A stretch of 64,000 nt of DNA, taken from NCBI GenBank assembly GCA_016893485.2, contig JAFEKX020000001.1, positions 7,333,501 to 7,397,500 of the forward strand. Reading direction: 5' to 3'. Numbering within the stretch: position 1 is the first letter of the stretch; the number at the start of each line of letters is the position of its first letter. Both the position numbers and the translations under genes were made by a program. A model generated the notes under the pieces. The model made no database searches. It was given only the letters and a program-made list of their open reading frames with translations, and was not told where the DNA came from. This stretch comes from Streptomyces sp. P3 (GTDB lineage Bacteria; Actinomycetota; Actinomycetes; Streptomycetales; Streptomycetaceae). Of this stretch, positions 46,374-56,669 are shown piece after piece.

Positions 46374-47152
46374 GTGTCCGCTACGCCCGTGCTGGCGTTG
46401 CGCGGAGTCTCAAGCGATTCGGTGCGGTGCAGGCCCTCACCGAAGTAGAGCTGGAGGTCCACGCCGGAGAAGTCGTCGCACTGGTCGGCGACAACGGCGC
46501 CGGAAAGTCCACCCTGGTGAAGACCATCGCCGGAGTGCACCCCATCGATGAAGGAGTCATCGAGTGGGAGGGCAACCCGGTCAGCATCAACAAGCCGCAC
46601 GACGCCCAGGGACTCGGCGTCGCGACGGTCTACCAGGACCTCGCGCTCTGCGACAACCTCGACGTCGTCGGCAACCTCTACCTCGGGCGTGAACTGCTGC
46701 GCCACGGGGTCATCGACGAGGTCACGATGGAGAAGAACTCGCGTGAGCTGCTGAGCACGCTCTCGATCCGCATCCCGAGTGTGCGCATCCCGATCGCCAG
46801 CCTCTCCGGTGGCCAGCGACAGGTCGTCGCGATCGCCCGCGCGCTCATCGGCGACCCGAAGGTCGTCATCCTCGACGAGCCCACCGCCGCCCTCGGCGTG
46901 GAGCAGACCGCGCAGGTCCTCGACCTGGTCGAGCGGCTGCGCGAGCGCAACCTCGGCGTCATCCTCATCAGCCACAACATGGCCGACGTCAAGGCGGTCG
47001 CCGACACCGTCAACGTGCTGCGCCTGGGCAAGAACAACGGCTCCTTCCCGGTGAAGGACACCAGTCAGGAAACGATCATCGCCGCGATCACCGGTGCCAC
47101 GGACAACGCCGTGACCCGTCGTGCGGTGCGCAGCACGGAGGCGGCAAAGTGA
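46374..47152 (+). CDS. xylG: Xylose ABC importer ATPase
   Basis: About 259 residues with one ABC domain: Walker A GDNGAGKST, signature LSGGQRQ, Walker B VVILDEPT, and the switch His in LISHN. It has half the size of E. coli XylG, which carries two ABC domains, so it would work as a dimer. GTG start at 46374 behind AAGGAG (9-nt gap); the ATG at 46365 sits on top of the ribosome site. One C is lost near 46412 (Val-Ser-Lys). Confidence 0.9.
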
Positions 47153-48465
47153 GCGACACGTCAGGCACCGTGAAGAAGGACGCGGTGGAACCCACCGCGG
47201 CTCCCGTGGACGACCCCACGGCGGCGGCCGCGTCCGCCACCGTCGTCGACCCGCGTCTGCTGGTCCGCGAAGAGGGCTTCAAGGGCTACATCACCGAGTT
47301 CAAGCGCAAGGTCAAGGGCGGTGAGCTCGGCTCCCTGCCGGTCGTCGCCGGCCTGATCGTCATCGGCATCATCTTCCAGTCGCAGAACAGCCGGTTCCTG
47401 AGCGCGGACAACCTGTCCAACATCAGCTACTACCTGTCCGCGACCGGCATGCTCGCCATCGGCCTGGTCTTCGTGCTGCTGCTCGGCGAGATCGACCTGT
47501 CGGTCGGCTCGGTCAGCGGTCTCGCGTCCACCCTGTTCGCCGTCTTCGTGGTCAACCACGGGATGAACGGCTGGCTGGCGCTGGTCCTCACGATCATCAC
47601 CGGTATCGGCATCGGCGCACTGCACGGATTCTTCTTCGCGAGGATCGGTGTACCGGCCTTCGTGGTGACACTGGCCGGCTTCCTCGGCTGGAACGGTCTG
47701 ATGCTGTGGCTGCTCGGTTCGAGCGGCACCATCAACATCCCGGACAGCGGCCCGGTGCACCTGTTCGGCCAGAGCTCGTTCTTCATGAACCAGTCGATCG
47801 CGGGCGCCTACATCCTGGCCGCCCTCGGCGTCGCGTCCATGCTCTACGGCTCGCTCACCGACCAGCGCCGCCGCAGGGCCGCCGGGGTGCCGTTCCGGCC
47901 CACCAGCGAGATCGCCCTGCGCGTCGGCCTGCTCGCCGTGGCCGCGTTCGTCACCGCCTACGTGCTGAACCAGTCCGCCGGTGTCTCCAACGCGCTGGTG
48001 ATCTTCCTCGCGTCCCTGGTGGTCGTGGACTTCGTGCTCCGTCGTACCCCGTACGGCCGTAAGGTCTTCGCGGTCGGTGGCGGCATCGAGGCCGCGCGCC
48101 GTGCCGGTATCAACGTGCCGATGATCCGCATCACCGTGTTCGCCATCTCCGGCGGCTTCGCGGCGGTCGGCGGTATGTTCTTCGCCGGTCAGACGCAGAG
48201 TGCCACGCTCAACGCCGGTGGCGGCAACACCCTGATGCTGGCCATCGCGGCCGCGGTCATCGGCGGTACGAGCCTCTTCGGTGGTCGCGGCACCGTCTGG
48301 TCCGCCCTCCTGGGCATGCTCGTCATCCAGTCGATCCAGACCGGCCTCGACCTGCTCAACATGAACACGTCGATCCAGTACATGATCACGGGTGGCGTCC
48401 TGCTCGGCGCGGTCGTCATCGACTCGGTGTCCCGCAAGAGCCAGAAGGCGTCCGGTCGCGGCTGA
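47149..48465 (+). CDS. xylH: Xylose ABC importer permease
   Basis: 438 residues, intact; BPD_transp_2 family with about ten membrane segments after a 65-residue cytoplasmic N-terminus (SLPVVAGLIVIGIIFQSQNS, LVFVLLLGEIDLSVGSVSGL, GTSLFGGRGTVWSALLGMLV). GTG start overlaps the xylG stop by 4 nt (GTGA), so the two are translationally coupled. Confidence 0.93.
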   Translation: MSDTSGTVKKDAVEPTAAPVDDPTAAAASATVVDPRLLVREEGFKGYITEFKRKVKGGELGSLPVVAGLIVIGIIFQSQNSRFLSADNLSNISYYLSATGMLAIGLVFVLLLGEIDLSVGSVSGLASTLFAVFVVNHGMNGWLALVLTIITGIGIGALHGFFFARIGVPAFVVTLAGFLGWNGLMLWLLGSSGTINIPDSGPVHLFGQSSFFMNQSIAGAYILAALGVASMLYGSLTDQRRRRAAGVPFRPTSEIALRVGLLAVAAFVTAYVLNQSAGVSNALVIFLASLVVVDFVLRRTPYGRKVFAVGGGIEAARRAGINVPMIRITVFAISGGFAAVGGMFFAGQTQSATLNAGGGNTLMLAIAAAVIGGTSLFGGRGTVWSALLGMLVIQSIQTGLDLLNMNTSIQYMITGGVLLGAVVIDSVSRKSQKASGRG

Positions 48466-48480
48466 CCTGTGTCCTTCCGT

Positions 48481-48516
48481 ACTGTGCCCGGTACCGACCT
48501 CGGTACCGGGCACAGT
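48481..48516. terminator. Very strong hairpin after xylFGH
   Basis: ACTGTGCCCGGTACCG and CGGTACCGGGCACAGT form a perfect 16-bp stem with a 4-nt loop, 16 bp behind xylH. Confidence 0.9.
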
Positions 48517-48658
48517 CATGTCGTACGAAAGGCTGTTCTTGGGTACAGCCGATCGCGTGACGTACGACGCACAGCCCGGGCGACGTCCGCAAAGGCGGAA
48601 CATTAGACTCGACAAGCCCGGCAACAGCTCGATCAGCTCTACTCGCAAGGAGGCACGG

Positions 48659-50585
48659 GTGCCGCTGCTGACCCGCATCAGGGGACCGCGCGATCTGGAC
48701 CGGCTCAGCCTGGAGCAGCTGGACCAGCTGGCCGGGGAGATCAGGACCTTCCTCGTCGACGCCGTCTCCAAGACCGGCGGCCACCTCGGCCCGAACCTCG
48801 GTGTGGTCGAGCTGACCATCGCCCTGCACCGCGTCTTCGAGTCCCCGAAGGACCGGGTGCTGTTCGACACCGGCCACCAGTCCTACGTCCACAAGCTGCT
48901 CACGGGCCGCCAGGACTTCTCGAAGCTGAAGATGAAGGGCGGCCTGTCCGGCTACCCCTCGCAGGCCGAGTCCGAGCACGACGTCATCGAGAACTCGCAC
49001 GCCTCCACGGTCCTCGGCTGGGCCGACGGCCTCGCCAAGGCCAACCAGGTCCTGGAGCGCGACGACCACGTGGTCGCGGTGATCGGTGACGGCGCCCTGA
49101 CCGGCGGTATGGCCTGGGAGGCGCTGAACAACATCGCCGACGCCAAGGACCGCCCCCTCGTCATCGTCGTCAACGACAACGAGCGGTCCTACGCACCGAC
49201 CATCGGCGGCCTCGCGAACCACCTGGCGACCCTGCGGACCACCGACGGCTACGAACGCTTCCTGGCCCGCGGCAAGGGCCTCCTGGAGCGCACTCCGGTC
49301 GTCGGCAGGCCCCTCTACGAGACGCTGCACGGCGCGAAGAAGGGCCTCAAGGACTTCATCGCCCCGCAGGGCATGTTCGAGGACCTCGGCCTCAAGTACG
49401 TCGGCCCGATCGACGGCCACGACATCGAGGCGACGGAGTCCGCGCTGGCCCGCGCCAAGCGGTTCGGCGGCCCGGTGATCGTCCACGTCCTCACCGAGAA
49501 GGGCCGCGGCTACCAGCCCGCCCTCCAGGACGAGGCCGACCGCTTCCACGGCATCGGCCCCATCCACCCCGACACCGGCCTCCCGATCAAGGCCTCCGGC
49601 GCCGACTGGACCTCCGTCTTCGGCGACGAGATGGTCGCCCTCGGCCACGAGCGCGAGGACATCGTCGCGATCACCGCCGCGATGCTCCAGCCCGTCGGCC
49701 TGAAGAAGTTCGCCGACGCCTTCCCGAACCGCATCTACGACGTCGGCATCGCCGAGCAGCACGGCGCCGTCTCCGCGGCCGGCCTCGCCACCGGCGGACT
49801 CCACCCCGTCTTCGCCGTCTACGCCACCTTCCTCAACCGTGCCTTCGACCAGGTGCTGATGGACGTGGCCCTGCACAAGTGCGGGGTGACCTTCGTCCTG
49901 GACCGGGCCGGTGTCACCGGCACCGACGGCGCCTCCCACAACGGCATGTGGGACATGTCGATCCTCCAGGTCGTCCCGGGCCTGCGGCTCGCCGCACCGC
50001 GCGACGCCGACCAGGTCCGCGCCCAGCTCCGCGAGGCCGTCCAGGTCAAGGACGCGCCGACGGTGGTCCGCTTCTCCAAGGGCGCGGTCGGCCCGGCCGT
50101 ACCCGCCGTCGGCCGCATCGGCGGCATGGACGTGCTGCGCGCGCCCGGCACCGACGCCCCGGACGTCCTGCTGGTGTCGGTCGGCGCCCTCGCGCCGATG
50201 TGCCTGGAGATCGCCACGCTCCTCGACCAGCAGGGCATCACCACCACCGTCATCGACCCGCGCTGGGTCAAACCCGTCGACGAGGCCATGGCCCCGCTCG
50301 CCGAGCAGCACCGCGTGGTCGTCACCGTCGAGGACAACTCCCGTGTCGGCGGCGTCGGTTCGTCGATCGCACAGGCACTGCGCGACGCCGGCGTGGACGT
50401 TCCGCTGCGCGACCGGCATCCCGCCGCGCTTCCTCGACCACGCCTCCCGCGCCGAGGTGATGACGGAGATCGGGCTGACCGCCCCGGACATCGCCCGCCA
50501 GGTCACCGGCCTGGTCTCCAAGCTGGACGGCCGCTTCGAGCGCCCCACGGCCGAGGTCGACTCGGTGGAGTCCGCCCGCGACTGA
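48659..50585 (+). CDS. dxs: 1-deoxy-D-xylulose-5-phosphate synthase
   Basis: About 642 residues, normal for DXS. It condenses pyruvate and glyceraldehyde 3-phosphate with thiamine diphosphate, the first step of the MEP isoprenoid pathway. Motifs: GHLGPNLGVVELTIALH, FDTGHQSYVHKLLTGR, thiamine-diphosphate site GDGALTGGMAWEALNN, DGASHNGMWDMSIL, and the C-terminal transketolase domain ending PPRFLDHASRAEVM. GTG start behind AAGGAGG. One frame change near 50415: GACCGGC where Asp-Leu-Gly is expected, best explained by two lost bases. Essential gene, so the break is almost surely an error. Confidence 0.95.
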
Positions 50586-50602
50586 GGCACGGTCAGTACC
50601 GC

Positions 50603-50652
50603 CGAACGGGCCGCTTCCACCACTCTTCGCAGTGGTGAAAGCGGTCCGTTCG
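50603..50652. terminator. Long hairpin after dxs
   Basis: About 22-bp stem with two mismatches (CGAACGGGCCGCTT... / ...AAGCGGTCCGTTCG) around CTTCGC, 17 bp behind the dxs stop. Confidence 0.85.
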
Positions 50653-50733
50653 CGTGAATCCGCTCGCGCCGGGGCATACGGAGTAGGCCCCCTCTCGATC
50701 ATGTCGAGGACGCCAAGCGTGGGAGGTACACCC

Positions 50734-52256
50734 GTGAGCAGCACACTCTTCCGGACGAAGAGAGTCGAACAGTCCATCCAGGACACCGAGGAACCCGAGC
50801 ACGCGCTCAAGAAATCCCTCTCGGCCCTGGATCTGACCGTGTTCGGCGTCGGTGTCGTCATCGGCACCGGCATCTTCGTCCTCACCGGCACGGCCGCCAA
50901 GAACACCGCCGGCCCCGCGGTGGCCCTGTCCTTCGTCGTCGCCGGCGTCGTCTGTGCCCTCGCGGCGCTCTGCTACGCCGAGTTCGCGTCCACGGTCCCG
51001 GTCGCGGGCTCGGCGTACACCTTCTCGTACGCCTCGCTCGGCGAGTTCCCCGCCTGGATCATCGGCTGGGACCTGGTCCTCGAACTCGCCCTGGGGACGG
51101 CGGTGGTGGCCGTCGGCTGGTCCGGCTACATCCACTCGCTGCTGGACAACGCGGGCTGGCATCTGCCCGAGGCGCTCAGCGGCCGGGACGGCGCCCACGG
51201 CTTCGGCTTCGACATCCTCGCGGCGCTGCTCGTGCTGGTCCTCACCGCGATCCTCGTCCTCGGCATGAAGCTCTCCGCGCGGGTCACCTCCGTCGTCGTC
51301 GCCATCAAGGTGGCCGTCGTCCTCGTGGTGATCGTCGCCGGCGCCTTCTTCATCAAGGGCGACAACTACAAGCCGTTCATCCCCAAGTCGCAGGCCGTGG
51401 AGGCGGGCGGCAACCTCAAAGCCCCGTTGATCCAGCTGATGTTCGGCTGGGCGCCCTCCAACTTCGGCGTCATGGGCATCTTCACCGCCGCCTCCGTCGT
51501 CTTCTTCGCCTTCATCGGCTTCGACGTCGTCGCCACCGCCGCCGAGGAGACCCGCAACCCGAAGCGGGACGTGCCGCGCGGCATCCTCGGCTCGCTGGTC
51601 ATCTGCACCACGCTGTACGTCGCCGTCGCGATCGTCGTGACCGGTATGCAGAAGTACAGCTCACTGTCGATCGACGCCCCGCTCGCCGACGCGTTCAAGG
51701 CCACCGGACACCCGTGGTTCGCGGGCCTGATCAGCTTCGGCGCCGCGATCGGTCTGACGACGGTGTGCATGATCCTGCTCCTCGGCCAGGCCCGCGTCTT
51801 CTTCGCGATGAGCCGGGACGGACTGCTTCCCCGCTTCTTCTCCCACGTCCACCCGCGCTTCCGCACCCCGTACCGCCCGACCATCCTCCTCGGCGTGATC
51901 ATCGCGATCGTCTCGGGCTTCACGAGCCTCAGCGAACTCGCCGAACTGGTCAACATCGGCACCCTGTTCGCGTTCATCGTGGTCGCGATCGGCGTCGTCA
52001 TCCTGCGCCGCTCCCGCCCCGACCTGCCCCGTTCCTTCCGCACCCCCTGGTCCCGGCCCTCCCGATCGTCTCGGTCCTGGCCTCCCTCTGGCTGATGCTC
52101 AACCTCCCCGCCGAGACCTGGCTCCGCTTCGCCATCTGGATGGCGATCGGCTTCCTCGTGTACTTCTTCTACGGCCGCACCCACAGCCGCCTGGGCCTGC
52201 AACAGGCGGCGGACGCAGGCAAGTCCACGACCCCGCCACCCGGAAACGCCTCGTAG
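50734..52256 (+). CDS. APC-family amino-acid permease
   Basis: About 507 residues with 12 predicted membrane segments; starts with the cationic/branched amino-acid transporter pattern (LKKSLSALDLTVFGVGVVIG, GTGIFVLTGTAAKNTAGPAV) and has FIGFDVVATAAEETRNPKRD, typical of the YfnA/CAT group. GTG start at 50734 behind GGGAGG. One C is lost near 52050 (Thr-Pro-Leu needs ACCCCCCTG), joining the last two membrane segments in the other frame. Substrate not predictable. Follows dxs as in S. coelicolor but behind a terminator, so it has its own transcript. Confidence 0.88.
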
Positions 52257-52273
52257 GCGGCCCAGTTGGCTCT

Positions 52274-52318
52274 ACGGCCCGGCAAGTCCCGCTCGGTGAG
52301 GGGGACTTGCCGGGCCGT
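52274..52318. terminator. Hairpin after the permease gene
   Basis: ACGGCCCGGCAAGTCCC pairs with GGGACTTGCCGGGCCGT (17 bp), loop 11 nt. Confidence 0.85.
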
Positions 52319-52358
52319 GTGCGTGCGCGTCGGTCGGGTGCGCTGCCAGCCGTAGGGG

Positions 52359-52392
52359 CTCGTAAGTCCCGCTCGCCGGGGAGGCTTACGAG
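52359..52392. terminator. Second hairpin, on the side of the convergent NYN gene
   Basis: CTCGTAAG pairs with CTTACGAG (8 bp) around an 18-nt loop, 18 bp beyond the end of the minus-strand gene. It shares the sequence TAAGTCCCGCTCG-type with the neighbouring hairpin. Confidence 0.55.
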
Positions 52393-52409
52393 ACCTCATC
52401 GCCTGCGCG

Positions 52410-52782
52410 TCAGCCCCGTACGCTCCGCGGCCCCGTGACCTCCGCACCCAACTCCATGACTCTGCGGCGGAGTTCGCGGTCCGCGGTGATGACCAGGCAG
52501 GGGCGGCCGGTGGCCTCGGCGACCAGTTCGACCATGCGGTCGTCGCCGTCGGCGGGGGCCGAGTCGACCCGTACGCCGGGGACGGAGGTCACGCCGCGGG
52601 CCGCGCCCTCGACGACGAGGACGAGTTCCACGGGGTCCGTGCGGCCCGGGAGGCCGTCGCTCGCGAGGCGGTCGCGGAGGCGCTCGGCGGCACCCTTGCG
52701 GTCGCGCCACCAGCCGTCGGGAACCGAGCCGACGACGTTCGCGCCGTCGACGATCACGAGCAGGGGGAGTGTCCTCGTCCAT
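52410..52782 (-). CDS. NYN (PIN-like) domain protein
   Basis: About 123 residues: IVDGANVVGSVPDGWWRDR, then LVLVVEGAARGV and the acidic TADRELRRRV and ADGDDRMVEL segments, the pattern of NYN-domain ribonucleases (first Asp in DGAN). Such proteins cut or process RNA or act as toxins; the role here is unknown. Start tentatively at 52782 (MDEDTP), which needs a frame change near 52760; the alternative start at 52757 keeps one frame but begins inside the first beta strand. Confidence 0.7.
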
Positions 52783-52837
52783 GGGCCAAGGGTCGCACGC
52801 GGACGGGGGCGCCCCGCGCGGATCCGCCCGCCCCAAT

Positions 52838-52843
52838 TACAGT
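52838..52843 (+). promoter_or_regulatory. Possible -10 box for a leaderless transcript
   Basis: TACAGT ends 6 nt before the GTG of the next gene and there is no ribosome site in between, the usual arrangement of Streptomyces leaderless genes. Confidence 0.4.
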
Positions 52844-52849
52844 GAACCG

Positions 52850-53869
52850 GTGAACGGCGACTGGCTCATACGCGGCCGCGACGGCCGGCTCAGTGTCTAT
52901 CTGCCCTCGGGCGACGCCGTCCGGTGCCGGGCGGAACGCGGCCCCGGCGGCCTCTGGAGCGCCCCGCGCACGGTGGGCGGCGACCAGAAGCTGCTCCCGG
53001 GACCCCTCGGGATCGGACAGGGCGCGGACGGTTACGCCCATCTCGTGTCCTGGCGCCCCACGGTGGCCGGCGAGTCCGGACTGGTCCACTCCACCCACTT
53101 CAGGCCCCGGCTCGCGGCCCTCGACTGGACCCCGGTCGGCCATCCGAACAAGAAGGGCGACCGCACCGGCGTACCGGCGGTCGCGGTCGACGCGGAAGGC
53201 CGCGCCCACCTCTTCGTGCGCAACGCGGGCGGCGGGGTCAGCCTCCTGGCCCAGAAGGAGAAGGGCGGCTGGGAAGCCTGGCGCGACCTCAAGGGGAGCA
53301 GGGTCCACGAGGACCTCGCGGCGGTGACGGGGAGTCCGGCACGGTCGAGCTGTACGCGTCCGTACCCGGTGCGATCCTGCACTGGCGCCAACTGGAACCG
53401 GGCGGGCCACCGGTGCTGGAGGAGGCGATGGAGGCCCGGGTCCGCCCCGGCACGCTCCGCGCCCTGGCCACCTCCCCGGAGAGCACCACCCTCTTCTACA
53501 CGGACGACTCCGGCGACCTCTGCGCCTGGCGCCCCGGCAGCAAACCGATCACCCTCCTGCCCTCGGCGGAACCCCGGCCCGGTCTCCGCCGTCCGCTGCG
53601 AACTCGACGGCCACGACTGCACGTTGCTCGCCCAGCGCTCGGCCAGCGGCCGGGTCGCCTTCGCCGCGTACCCCACGGAACAGGAGTCGGCCGGCGCCTG
53701 GTGGACCGAGTCCGGCCCCCAGCTCCCGGCCGACGCCGAGGTCTCCCTCACCCTGGACGAGGACGACCGGGTGACCGCCGCGACGGTGTCGCCGTCGACC
53801 GGCCAACTCCTCGTCACCCGGCGGAAGGCGGAGGCGGGGCTCGCGCTGGAGGCCTGGCGGGAGGTCTGA
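52850..53869 (+). CDS. PLL-like beta-propeller protein 1
   Basis: About 339 residues of repeated propeller blades: NGDWLIRGRDGRLSVYLPSG, PLGIGQGADGYAHLVSW, VPAVAVDAEGRAHLFVRNAG, STTLFYTDDSGDLCAW. The pattern 'DGR.H.F.R..G' resembles fucose-binding PLL-like and tachylectin-type propellers. No signal peptide, so it may be cytoplasmic unless exported otherwise. GTG start inferred as leaderless. Frame changes near 53335 and 53575 compensate each other. Tandem with a paralogue at 53989. Confidence 0.65.
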   Translation: MNGDWLIRGRDGRLSVYLPSGDAVRCRAERGPGGLWSAPRTVGGDQKLLPGPLGIGQGADGYAHLVSWRPTVAGESGLVHSTHFRPRLAALDWTPVGHPNKKGDRTGVPAVAVDAEGRAHLFVRNAGGGVSLLAQKEKGGWEAWRDLKGSRVHEDLAAVTGSPARSSCTRPYPVRSCTGANWNRAGHRCWRRRWRPGSAPARSAPWPPPRRAPPSSTRTTPATSAPGAPAANRSPSCPRRNPGPVSAVRCELDGHDCTLLAQRSASGRVAFAAYPTEQESAGAWWTESGPQLPADAEVSLTLDEDDRVTAATVSPSTGQLLVTRRKAEAGLALEAWREV

Positions 53870-53988
53870 GCAGCGGGAAGAGCCCGGCCGCCGGAGCCCG
53901 GGGACCCGTACACCGCCGACATATGATGAGCGGTGTTTCAGCCAATCCGTACGCATGACGCGTCGGCTTCAGGGGAGAGCGGCAGGCC

Positions 53989-55111
53989 ATGCGGAAGAAG
54001 TCGTCAGGTCCCGTCGCCCCCGTCGCGACTGTTCGTCCGGCCGGGACCGGCGTCCGCACCCCGGGGCCGACCGCGTCCGGTACCGCCCACGGCGACTGGC
54101 TGACCCTCGGCAGGGACGGCAGGCTCAGCCTCTACGCGCCGACCGACGGCGGGCTGCTGCGCTGGACCGAGAACACCCCGGGCGGAGCGGACTGGACCGG
54201 CCCCACCTCGTGCCCGGCGCCGGGCTCACCCATCTGACGGTGGTTCAGGGCGCCGACTCCTACGTGCACTTCCTCGGCCGCCGGGAGCGCACCGGCGCCG
54301 ACGGGACGCGCCGGGTGGACGTCGTGCACGCGATCCAGTACCAGACCGGGCTCGCCGTCACCGACTGGCGCTCGCTCGGCAACCCGCACCCCGACCGTGA
54401 GCAGGGGCTGCTCCTTGGCCCGCCCGTGGGCGCGGTCGCGGCGGACGGCAGCGTCCATGTCTTCGCCCGGGGCGCGCACGGCGGCCTGGTGCTGCGCCGG
54501 GAGGCAGCGAACGGCAAGTGGCGGGCCTGGGAGGAACTGCCGGGCGCGGGCATCAGCCCGTGGCCCGCGCCGGTCGCCCTCTCCGGCGGGCGGATCGAGG
54601 TGTGCGCCGACGCCGAGACCGGGGTCTTCGTATGGCGGCAGCTCGAAGCGGGCGGCGACTTCACCGGCCCGCGGGGCTTCGCGCTGCGCGCCGCGCCGGG
54701 CACCGTCGCCGGAGTGGAGACCGGCCCGGAGCAGGCCACCTTCTTCTGGACCGACGCCGACCACGGCACCGCGGTCTCCTGGCGGGCGGGCGGCTGGCCG
54801 ACCCCGCTCGGCGGCTCCCGGCGCAGCGGCCGTACGCGACGCTGCGCACGGCGATCGACGGCTACGACTGTCTCGTCCTCGCCCATCGGAACCCCGACGG
54901 CCACGCGGTGTTCGGCGTGGGCGGCGCCGGGGACGAGGGCAACGGCCTGTGGTGGTACGCGCTCACCGAGCCCTGCGAGGGCACACCCGCACTGGCCCGG
55001 GACGGCCACGGCCGGGTCGTCATGGCGCTGATCACCCCCGACGGCCCCCCGCGAGTGGCCCGCCAGGACCCCGGTGAGGGACTGACCCTGGGCCCTTGGT
55101 CGACCCTCTGA
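53989..55111 (+). CDS. PLL-like beta-propeller protein 2
   Basis: About 373 residues, paralogue of the preceding gene (HGDWLTLGRDGRLSLYAPTD, GAVAADGSVHVFARGAHGGL, WRAWEELPGAG, ATFFWTDADHGTAVSWRAGG). A 30-residue basic Pro-rich N-terminus precedes the first blade. ATG behind GGGGAGAGC. Frame changes near 54220 and 54830. The two lectin-like genes sit beside LCP and teichoic-acid genes, so binding of wall glycans is a fair guess, no more. Confidence 0.65.
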
Positions 55112-55132
55112 GCCGACCGTCCGCACCGGGTC

Positions 55133-55220
55133 TCCGAGGGCGGTTCAGGTTCCCCGCAGCAGGACTTCCGAGGACGACTCAGCCGCCCCCGCCGGGCTCC
55201 GAGGGTCGGTCAGCCGCCCG
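55133..55220. repeat. Three imperfect direct repeats at the convergent gene ends
   Basis: TCTCCGAGGGCGGTTCAG, CTTCCGAGGACGACTCAG and GCTCCGAGGGTCGGTCAG recur about every 32-33 bp. The third contains the stop codon of the LCP gene. Confidence 0.5.
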
Positions 55221-56295
55221 TTGCCGGGGACTTCTTGGCCGATTCGGGGATGGTCGCGTCGCTGCGGACGGCCTTCCACAGCGTGTCGGCCTGCGGTTCG
55301 GCGGCTATCACGCGGTTCGGGTCGACCTTGTCGTAGGCCACCGGGAGCATGATCGTCTCCATGGTGGACGGGTTGACGCCGTTCAGGCTGCGGCCGAACT
55401 CCGCGAGCTTGGGGAGCGAGGCGAGCGCGGAGTCGGTGGTGAGCGTGGCCGTGAGCTGGTCGGCGATCTTGTAGGCCTTGACGGGGCTGCCCAGCAGGTC
55501 CTGCTTCTGGATCTCGGTGAGCAGGGCCAGCATGAACTTCTGCTGGAGACCTATCCGGCCGAGGTCGCTGCCGTCGCCGATGCCGTGCCGGGTGCGGACG
55601 AACTCCAGGGACTGGGTGCCGTTCAGCCGGTGCGTGCCCGCCTTCAGGTCGAGGCCGCTGGAGGTGTCGTGGATGTCCTGGTCGACGGTGACGGTCACGC
55701 CGCCTATCGCGTCCACCAGATCCTTGAATCCGGCGAAGTCGACCTCGACGTAGTGGTCCATGCGGACCCCCGACATCTGCTCCACCGTCTTCACCACACA
55801 GGCCGGACCGACCTGGGGTAGATGGAGTTGAACATCACGCGCTGTGCCGAGGCGACCGAGGAGCCGTCGGATCTTGTGCACTTCGGCCGGGTCACCAGGG
55901 TGTCGCGCGGGATGCTGACGGCCACCGCCTTCTTACGTCCCTCTGGTATGTGCATCACCAGCGCGGTGTCCGAACGGGCCCCGGAGACCTTGCCGGTGTT
56001 CAGCTTCGCGTTGGCTCCGGCGCGCGAGTCGGAGCCCAGGATCAGGATGTTCTGGCCCGAGGTCGGCAGCTTCTCCGGGCGGTCGTCACCGATCGCCTTG
56101 TCGATGTCGACGCCCTTGATGTTGCCGTCGATCCCGCTGTAGAGCCAGTAGGCCGTACCGCCCGCCGCCAGCACCAGGACCAGCAACGACAGCAGGATGA
56201 TGCGCCCCTTGCGTCTCTTGCGCGGCGGGGTGGATCCGCCGTCGCCGCTCGACTTCCGGGCACGCCGGGGGCTCGGTCGTGGCGCTGTGGGACAT
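55210..56295 (-). CDS. LytR-CpsA-Psr (LCP) family wall glycopolymer ligase
   Basis: About 361 residues. Short basic cytoplasmic N-terminus (PPRKRRKGR), one membrane segment (IILLSLLVLVLAAGGTAYWL), then the LCP domain: NILILGSDSRAG, ARSDTALVMHIP, AVAVSIPRDTLV, GFKDLVDAIGGVTV, SLEFVRTRHGIGDGSDLGRI with the paired Arg residues that bind pyrophosphate. LCP enzymes move undecaprenyl-linked glycopolymers onto peptidoglycan outside the membrane. Breaks: one lost C near 56250 (start MSHSATTEPP) and one near 55815. Divergent from the teichoic-acid-type polymerase gene. Confidence 0.9.
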
Positions 56296-56475
56296 GGATG
56301 TGCGGTTCCTCTCCTCACGGGCTCCGCTTCCGCGGAGGTGCAGGGCCCAGGTAGGGGGATTCCGGCCCAACTGAAACAAGCGGTGCAGTGGCAGAACTAT
56401 AGGCATCCCCATGACCTGGCTTTAAGCCGGGATGTACGGACACCGAGCTCGCGATGAACGCCACATTGCTCGACC

Positions 56476-56504
56476 TTGACCCATGGTTAGTATCTGTTAA
56501 GAAT
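56476..56504 (+). promoter_or_regulatory. Likely sigma-70-type promoter of the polymerase gene
   Basis: TTGACC, 17-bp spacer, AAGAAT, in an AT-rich patch of the divergent region (56296-56669), with a leader of about 160 nt. The rest of that region shows nothing I recognise. Confidence 0.5.
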
Positions 56505-56669
56505 ATGTGGATCCTGTGACTCTCGGTGGAGGGGGCTCTGTCCGAGGCCACAGGGGCGGCAGTTGCGTGCCAGCGATGGTGCTGGGGGCGTGCCGAGTCA
56601 GGGGGTGTCCGCCCGGAGTGGGCTTCTCGACCAAGCTCAACGGGCGAATTGTCTCGGTAGGAGTCGGAG

